10,641 bases of DNA from Hyphomicrobiaceae bacterium. GTDB lineage: Bacteria > Pseudomonadota > Alphaproteobacteria > Rhizobiales > Hyphomicrobiaceae. The translations under genes were made by a program, and so were the position numbers. The stretch lies in the NCBI GenBank assembly GCA_017353825.1, contig JAFMSC010000105.1, positions 1-10,641 on the forward strand, written 5' to 3'. Every line of letters starts with the position of its first letter. The stretch's first letter is position 1. This document shows, in pieces, positions 6,716-10,641 of this stretch. The notes beneath the pieces are model-generated. The model was not told the DNA's origin and ran no database searches. It worked only from the letters and a program-made list of their open reading frames with translations.

Positions 6716-7927
6716 ATGCATGCGTGGCGTGTCTTCAGTTTGATGCCGGCGATGCTGCTGCTAGCGGCCGCCCTGCTGCTTGTGCCCGTGGCGCGGGGCG
6801 GGCACGAGGTGCCGGTGTATCCGTCGTATTATCCGCACGAGATCGAGATTGCGGTCTTGGAACCCGCGCGCGCGGGGGAGATGCTCGGCACGGGCAAGCT
6901 CAACGCATATGTGGGCCGGCCACCGAGCTTTGCCGCAGGGGTGCCCAAAGACGTGGCCAGCGCGCTATCGCTGGGCTCCTACATCGTGGTGAAGCTTAAT
7001 CCCAATTCGCGGCTCGCCAAGGAGCAAACCTCGGCCTGCGAGCTCGTCGGCGCGGTTGTGCGCGAAGCGGCGGCGATAGCCGACAGGCGCGCTTCCGCAG
7101 GACTTCCAGCGGCGGCGGCCGGGGCCGGGTTCATTGTCGCCCATCCCTATCCGGTGACGCCGCTCAACGGCGACTATATCATCCATGCCGACCTGGCGGA
7201 GGCAGCGAAGGCGCGCTTTGCGGGGGACGGCGCGAAGGCGCCCGCGCCGATGCTTAGCCTCAGGCTGCGGGCGGAGGGGGCGCTGGCAGAGGGGCTCGTG
7301 CGGCCGGAATGGCGCGCTGAGGGCGCGGACTGGGATGCGTTGGTTGTGCAGGTCGATGCGGCCGGCCTCCTCGCGGCCCACGCCTCGGTGATGAACGGCT
7401 GGATGGGGCCGCGCTGGGTGCGCTCGGGATGGTTCCAGGCCTATCGGCTACTGGGGGATTTGGTTGCGGAGCCTTCCGAGCGGCAGCGCGTCGAAGACAA
7501 TGTGGCGCGGCTCGAGGCCGGCGAGGTCGCCGACGCGACCGAGAGCGCCAACGTGCAGCGGGACCTGGTTGGGCGGCTGACGGCCGGCTGCCGGGGCGCG
7601 GTCGTCGGTTACACGCTCAGGCAGGAGTACTACAACGCGTCGTTCTCGGACGGCATCGAGAATATCACCCCCGATGCGGTTGAAGGCTTCAGCTCACCCA
7701 TGTTCCTGCGCACCGTGAAGCTCAAGGACTTCCCCTGGAACGGCTGGCTGAAGCTGGGTATGGCCGCGCCTCCGCGGGCTGCCTGGAACCCCATAGGCGG
7801 CTTCACGGACGAATTCGGCCGCCTGCTGTGGTTCGCCGTCGGTGACACGGCGGTGATGCCCTCGCCCTATGACCATGGCTGGGTCCTGAACCGCATCTCC
7901 GAGGTAAGGGCCTCCTCAACGCCATGA
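6716..7927 (+). CDS. Exported protein matching the N-terminal half of the 834-residue protein
   Basis: This 403-residue protein has a signal peptide (hydrophobic core about 8-26, cleavage probably near VARGG at 25-29) and then the same domain as residues 66-415 of the large protein encoded at 655-3159. Shared landmarks are PSYYP.EI (36-43), HPY.VTP (143-149), GWFQAYRLL (238-246), C.GAVVGY..RQEYYN (292-307), LRTVKLKDFPWNGWL (331-345) and AAWNPIGGFTDEFGRLLW (355-372). By hand count 37 of 69 residues are identical across the last conserved stretch, 325-393. The protein stops at the point where the large protein enters its Gly/Ser linker, so it is a free-standing N-terminal half. Its partner half is at the end of the membrane protein downstream. 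Function is unknown; a periplasmic location is inferred. It follows the livF-like gene closely and is probably in the same operon. Starts at 6680 or 6692 are possible. Confidence 0.8.
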   Translation: MHAWRVFSLMPAMLLLAAALLLVPVARGGHEVPVYPSYYPHEIEIAVLEPARAGEMLGTGKLNAYVGRPPSFAAGVPKDVASALSLGSYIVVKLNPNSRLAKEQTSACELVGAVVREAAAIADRRASAGLPAAAAGAGFIVAHPYPVTPLNGDYIIHADLAEAAKARFAGDGAKAPAPMLSLRLRAEGALAEGLVRPEWRAEGADWDALVVQVDAAGLLAAHASVMNGWMGPRWVRSGWFQAYRLLGDLVAEPSERQRVEDNVARLEAGEVADATESANVQRDLVGRLTAGCRGAVVGYTLRQEYYNASFSDGIENITPDAVEGFSSPMFLRTVKLKDFPWNGWLKLGMAAPPRAAWNPIGGFTDEFGRLLWFAVGDTAVMPSPYDHGWVLNRISEVRASSTP

Positions 7928-7975
7928 TGCGTGAAGCAAAGATAAGCTCCGCGGCAAATTCGGCGCGTGCCACAG

Positions 7976-8077
7976 CCCTCCCTCCCGCTTGTGGGGAGGG
8001 ACGGGCGGGAGGGATTGAAGAACATCGAGGTTTGGGGCTCCCCTCACCCTCAGCCCCTCCTCACAAAGGGCAGGGGG
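7976..8077 (+). repeat. Palindromic C-rich/G-rich intergenic element with two stem-loops
   Basis: CCCTCCC at 7980-7986 pairs with GGGAGGG at 7994-8000 (8 bp with the flanking T-A pair). A competing pairing of CCCTCCCGC (7980-7988) with GCGGGAGGG (8005-8013) is also perfect. A second stem pairs CCCCTCCT (8055-8062) with AGG..AGGGG (8068-8076) with a two-base bulge. Such elements are common between genes in Hyphomicrobiales genomes (from general knowledge). It lies between the 403-residue gene and the cupredoxin-like gene. A reading frame runs through it from ATG 7924, but the translation there looks like non-coding read-through. Confidence 0.6.
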
Positions 8078-8088
8078 ACCCGCCTGGC

Positions 8089-8502
8089 GTGTGCCGCAAG
8101 CGCCGTGGGCTCCAAAGAGCCTCAACGCGACTTGCGCCAAGCGCGATTGTTGGCCGGCTACTCCCGGCGGTGCTCCTCATGGTTGGCTGGCTGACTGTCG
8201 CGTGCGCTGCCGATCTCACATTCGACCTCAAGATCGTGGCTGGGAAGCTGCCGGAGGCGATGCGGCTCGTGCGGGTGAAGCGGGGGGACACCGTCAAGCT
8301 GCGGTGGACCAGCGATCGGCCGACCGTGCTGCATCTGCACGGTTACGACATCGAGTGCAGGGTGGAGCCGGGCGCGGTGGCCGAGATGAGCTTCGTCGCC
8401 CGCGCCACGGGGCGCTTCCCCGTCGAGGAGCACAAGCCCGATGCCAAAGGTGGGCACTCGCATGGTGACGGGGCACTCGTCCACGTCGAGGTGCTACCCT
8501 AG
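8089..8502 (+). CDS. Small exported cupredoxin-like protein with a His-rich loop
   Basis: From GTG 8089 this is 137 residues: a basic n-region MCRKRRGLQR, a hydrophobic stretch LLPAVLLMVGWLTV (about 24-37) and an AxA-type cleavage before ADLTFDLKIV (about 41). The mature 97 residues fit a one-domain beta-sandwich of the EfeO-type cupredoxin-like group: a G-D-T-V strand (RGDTVKLRW), LHLHGYDIE, then a V-PG turn and a FPVEEH strand. A loop HKPDAKGGHSHGDG near the C-terminus offers several possible metal-binding histidines. The usual type 1 copper Cys-x(n)-His-x(n)-Met cluster is not evident, so electron transfer is not claimed; metal binding or chaperoning is possible. The frame is open back to ATG 7924, overlapping the previous stop, but that stretch crosses the palindromic element and lacks protein character. 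The neighbouring membrane protein is the likely partner. Confidence 0.7.
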   Translation: MCRKRRGLQRASTRLAPSAIVGRLLPAVLLMVGWLTVACAADLTFDLKIVAGKLPEAMRLVRVKRGDTVKLRWTSDRPTVLHLHGYDIECRVEPGAVAEMSFVARATGRFPVEEHKPDAKGGHSHGDGALVHVEVLP

Positions 8503-8530
8503 GTTGGCTCGAGCTGCAGCGAGAGCCAAC
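8503..8530 (+). terminator. Hairpin immediately after the cupredoxin-like stop codon
   Basis: GTTGGCTC (8503-8510) and GAGCCAAC (8523-8530) are perfect complements, with the palindrome GCTGCAGC (8513-8520) in the loop. It begins directly after the stop codon at 8500-8502. No T-run follows, so termination would be partial or Rho-linked at most. It may instead separate the expression levels of the two genes. Its position argues that the next gene starts downstream of it. Confidence 0.4.
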
Positions 8531-8554
8531 ACCGACGGTAGCGGCCCTGATGGC

Positions 8555-10641
8555 TTGGGTCTTCGCTCCGCGAGGATCCGATCTTTGCTGCTCGCTGCGC
8601 TTTGGTCTCCCCTTGCCACGCCTGCCGCCGCGCACGGCTTTGGACAGCGCTACGAGCTCCCCGTGCCGCTGTCGCTCTATCTCTTCGGCGCGGCCGCAGC
8701 GGTGGCGCTTTCGTTCGCGGTGTTCGGGCTGTTCGTGCGGCCGACAGCGGCGCCCAAAGCCGGCGAGCGCTACGACCTCCTGGCAACCGCGCTGGGGCGC
8801 TCGATTGGGCATCCTGCCGTGCTCCTCGCCATCAGGGCGGCAGCGCTTGGCCTCCTCCTCCTCGTCGTGCTCGCGGGGTTCATCGGCGCGAGCAACCCCT
8901 ACCGCAACATCGTGCCCACGCTGGTGTGGATCATCGCCTGGGTGGGGCTCGCCTACGTGCAGGCCTTCGCCGGCGACCTGTGGCGCCTGATCAATCCGTG
9001 GCGCACCGCTTTCAATGCTGCCGACCGGCTCTGTCGGCGGCTGCGGCGGGGCCGGGAGCTGTCGCTGGAACTGCCCTACCCGCCATGGCTTGGGGCGTGG
9101 CCCGCCTGCCTCCTCTTCAGCGCCTTCTCGTGGACCGAGCTCGTTTCCCCGAATGCCGCCGATCCCGCGCATATCGCATGGCTCGCCGTCGCCTATTCCG
9201 TCCTCACCTGGGCGGGCATGGCGGCGTTCGGGCGCGGGACCTGGCTGGCGCACGGGGAGATGTTCTCGCTCGTGTTCGGCACTCTGGCGCGCTTCGCCCC
9301 GACCGAGGCGAAGAGTGGCCGGCTGCTCCTGCGCCCGTTCGGCGCCGGCCTTATCAACGCGCCGCCGCTCTCCACCTCCATGATGGCATTCGTACTGCTG
9401 TTGCTCGCCACCGTGCTCTATGATGGCCTCATAGGTACCGGTGAATGGGGCCTCATGGAGGAGGCGCTGCGCCCGCTCGTATCGGGGTGGGGCGACCCCT
9501 CGATGGCCATCAGGACCGCCGGGCTCATCGGCCTCTGGCTCGTCTTCCTCGCGGCCTATATCAGCATCTGCCTGCTTATGAGCCGGCTCGGCGACGGGCG
9601 CCCCGGCGCCTTGGAGACGGCCCGGCGCTTCGCTCTCACGCTGGTGCCCATCGCCATCGGCTACCACGTGGCGCACTATCTTCAGTTCCTGCTCGTCGAG
9701 GGCCAGTACATCATCCCGCTGATGTCCGACCCGTTCGGCTTCGGCTGGAACCTATTTGGCACCGCCGCCTATCGCGTGGATATCGGCCTCGTCGATGCGC
9801 GCTTTACCTGGTACGCGACGGTGGTGTCGATCGTCGCAGGGCACGTGACCGCGGTCTACCTCGCCCATGTCAAGGCGATCGACCTCTACGAGGCGCGCGG
9901 CACCCAGCTGCGGTCGCAGGTGCCGCTAACCGCGCTGATGGTGGCCTACACGTTCTTGGGGCTGTCGATCGCCGCGCAGCCGATCGTAGAGAGCCGGTCT
10001 CCAGCCGCGCCGTCGGCGGTGGCCACTGAGGCAGGCACGAGCGTCGCGATTCCGCCCGGCGCGCTGTTGCCGCGCGTTCCCGACGGCGTTCTCGCGGCTC
10101 CAGACAAGGCGATGGCGCGTGTGAAGCTTGTCTACAAGGTGCTGGCCTCGGCCTTTCATGATGGCACCAAGACGGGCGTGGAGGACTTGCTTTACGCCTA
10201 CGCCTTCGCCTACCGGTGGGGCGTGCGCGCGGGCGGCCCCGATGGCCGCTACGACCCCGTCGTGGATCGAGCGACGGCGCCTTTGCGCAGGCATCTTTTG
10301 GCGGTGCGACCGGCCGGCGTCGATGCTGCCTCCAAGTCGTTGATGGTGGGCGACGTGAAGTTCCTGCGCGAAGTGATCGCATTTGAGGTGTACCTCGACA
10401 TCGCGCCCGGCGACGCGGAGTGGAACGCGGTGGTGGCGCCGCCCTGGAGCACGCTGCCCTGGCATCTGTTGGCACTCATGGAGGAGGCCGTAAGCCGCGG
10501 CTGGGCGGCCTTCTCCGAGCTCGAGGCGCGGCGGCGCGGCGTCCCGTGGCTCGACCTCGTGCGGTCCCCCGAGCTCAACACCAAGCTGGCAGCGCTGGTC
10601 GAGGAATTCGAGCGCGAAGGGTATCGTCCAGAAGCTTTGCG
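8555..10641 (+). CDS. Polytopic membrane protein (fenitrothion hydrolase-like) fused to the C-terminal half of the 834-residue protein; 3' end outside window
   Basis: The frame is open to the window edge (695 residues from TTG 8555). That start gives a signal peptide MGLRSARIRSLLLAALWSPL with cleavage at PAAA/HGFG (26-27). ATG 8462, GTG 8465 and TTG 8504 are also in frame but give a very long n-region, and no start has a good Shine-Dalgarno. About ten membrane segments follow (near 38-61, 87-110, 119-139, 178-197, 206-225, 275-293, 322-342, 359-381, 419-438, 457-476). An even count places both termini in the periplasm. HGFGQRYELPVPL, FGRGTWLAHGEMFSLVFGTL and GYHVAHYLQF recall membrane proteins often labelled fenitrothion hydrolase (FedA/FedB-like); this is from memory and enzyme activity is unproven. 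After a Pro/Ala linker (about 480-520), residues 524-695 match residues 471-645 of the 834-residue protein; 51 of 68 residues are identical over 628-695. Histidines at 371, 374, 430 and 438, in or near helices 8 and 9, could bind a metal. Confidence 0.75.
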   Translation, partial: MGLRSARIRSLLLAALWSPLATPAAAHGFGQRYELPVPLSLYLFGAAAAVALSFAVFGLFVRPTAAPKAGERYDLLATALGRSIGHPAVLLAIRAAALGLLLLVVLAGFIGASNPYRNIVPTLVWIIAWVGLAYVQAFAGDLWRLINPWRTAFNAADRLCRRLRRGRELSLELPYPPWLGAWPACLLFSAFSWTELVSPNAADPAHIAWLAVAYSVLTWAGMAAFGRGTWLAHGEMFSLVFGTLARFAPTEAKSGRLLLRPFGAGLINAPPLSTSMMAFVLLLLATVLYDGLIGTGEWGLMEEALRPLVSGWGDPSMAIRTAGLIGLWLVFLAAYISICLLMSRLGDGRPGALETARRFALTLVPIAIGYHVAHYLQFLLVEGQYIIPLMSDPFGFGWNLFGTAAYRVDIGLVDARFTWYATVVSIVAGHVTAVYLAHVKAIDLYEARGTQLRSQVPLTALMVAYTFLGLSIAAQPIVESRSPAAPSAVATEAGTSVAIPPGALLPRVPDGVLAAPDKAMARVKLVYKVLASAFHDGTKTGVEDLLYAYAFAYRWGVRAGGPDGRYDPVVDRATAPLRRHLLAVRPAGVDAASKSLMVGDVKFLREVIAFEVYLDIAPGDAEWNAVVAPPWSTLPWHLLALMEEAVSRGWAAFSELEARRRGVPWLDLVRSPELNTKLAALVEEFEREGYRPEAL

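Noticed and set aside
6716..7927. The 403-residue gene as a truncated pseudogene of the 834-residue gene
   Set aside because: The frame is intact with a signal peptide and conserved motifs to its end, and the missing half is present and intact downstream in the membrane protein.
7976..8077. Possible CRISPR array or transposon end
   Set aside because: There are only two dissimilar stem-loops, with no regular spacers, terminal repeats or transposase nearby.
7924..8088. N-terminal extension of the cupredoxin-like gene from ATG 7924, overlapping the previous stop
   Set aside because: The stretch crosses two palindromic stem-loops and encodes Pro/Gly-rich sequence without protein character. A signal peptide begins only after GTG 8089.
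8294..9676. 460-codon open frame on the minus strand
   Set aside because: It lies opposite the membrane protein gene. The translation is rich in Arg, Glu, Gly and Pro with no recognisable domain, which is normal for the antisense of GC-rich membrane genes.

Overview
The window is GC-rich and every supportable gene lies on the + strand, in one tightly packed run. The codon style, the branched-chain-amino-acid-type (HAAT) ABC transporter and a C-rich/G-rich palindromic intergenic element suggest an alphaproteobacterium, probably of the Hyphomicrobiales. That placement is inference; no marker gene is present.

Layout. Positions 1-546 are the C-terminal part of a periplasmic type I solute-binding protein, cut by the window edge and followed by a strong GC hairpin (563-591). 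Positions 655-3159 encode an 834-residue exported protein of unknown function. Then come the two HAAT permeases (livH-like 3233-4129, livM-like 4133-5143) and the two ATPases (livG-like 5148-5948, livF-like 5954-6670), with gaps or overlaps of only a few bases. The transporter is complete apart from the missing 5' end of the binding protein. Its substrate cannot be read from the sequence.

Downstream lies a second, rearranged version of the 834-residue protein. Its N-terminal half is a separate 403-residue exported protein (6716-7927). Next come a palindromic intergenic element (about 7976-8077), a small exported cupredoxin-like protein (about 8089-8502), and a polytopic membrane protein (about 8555 to beyond 10641). 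That membrane protein has about ten predicted membrane segments and carries the C-terminal half of the 834-residue protein as a periplasmic tail. It resembles, from memory, proteins often labelled fenitrothion hydrolase. It runs off the window.

The most interesting point is this fused/split relationship. One protein in the first locus equals two domains in the second locus, separated by a cupredoxin and a membrane protein. The C-terminal half has residues reminiscent of family 5 (DppA/OppA-like) solute-binding proteins, which is unexpected beside a HAAT transporter. The working hypothesis is a cell-envelope uptake or processing system: the ABC transporter does the import, while the paired periplasmic proteins, the cupredoxin and the membrane protein capture, modify or hand over the ligand. 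The ligand is unknown.
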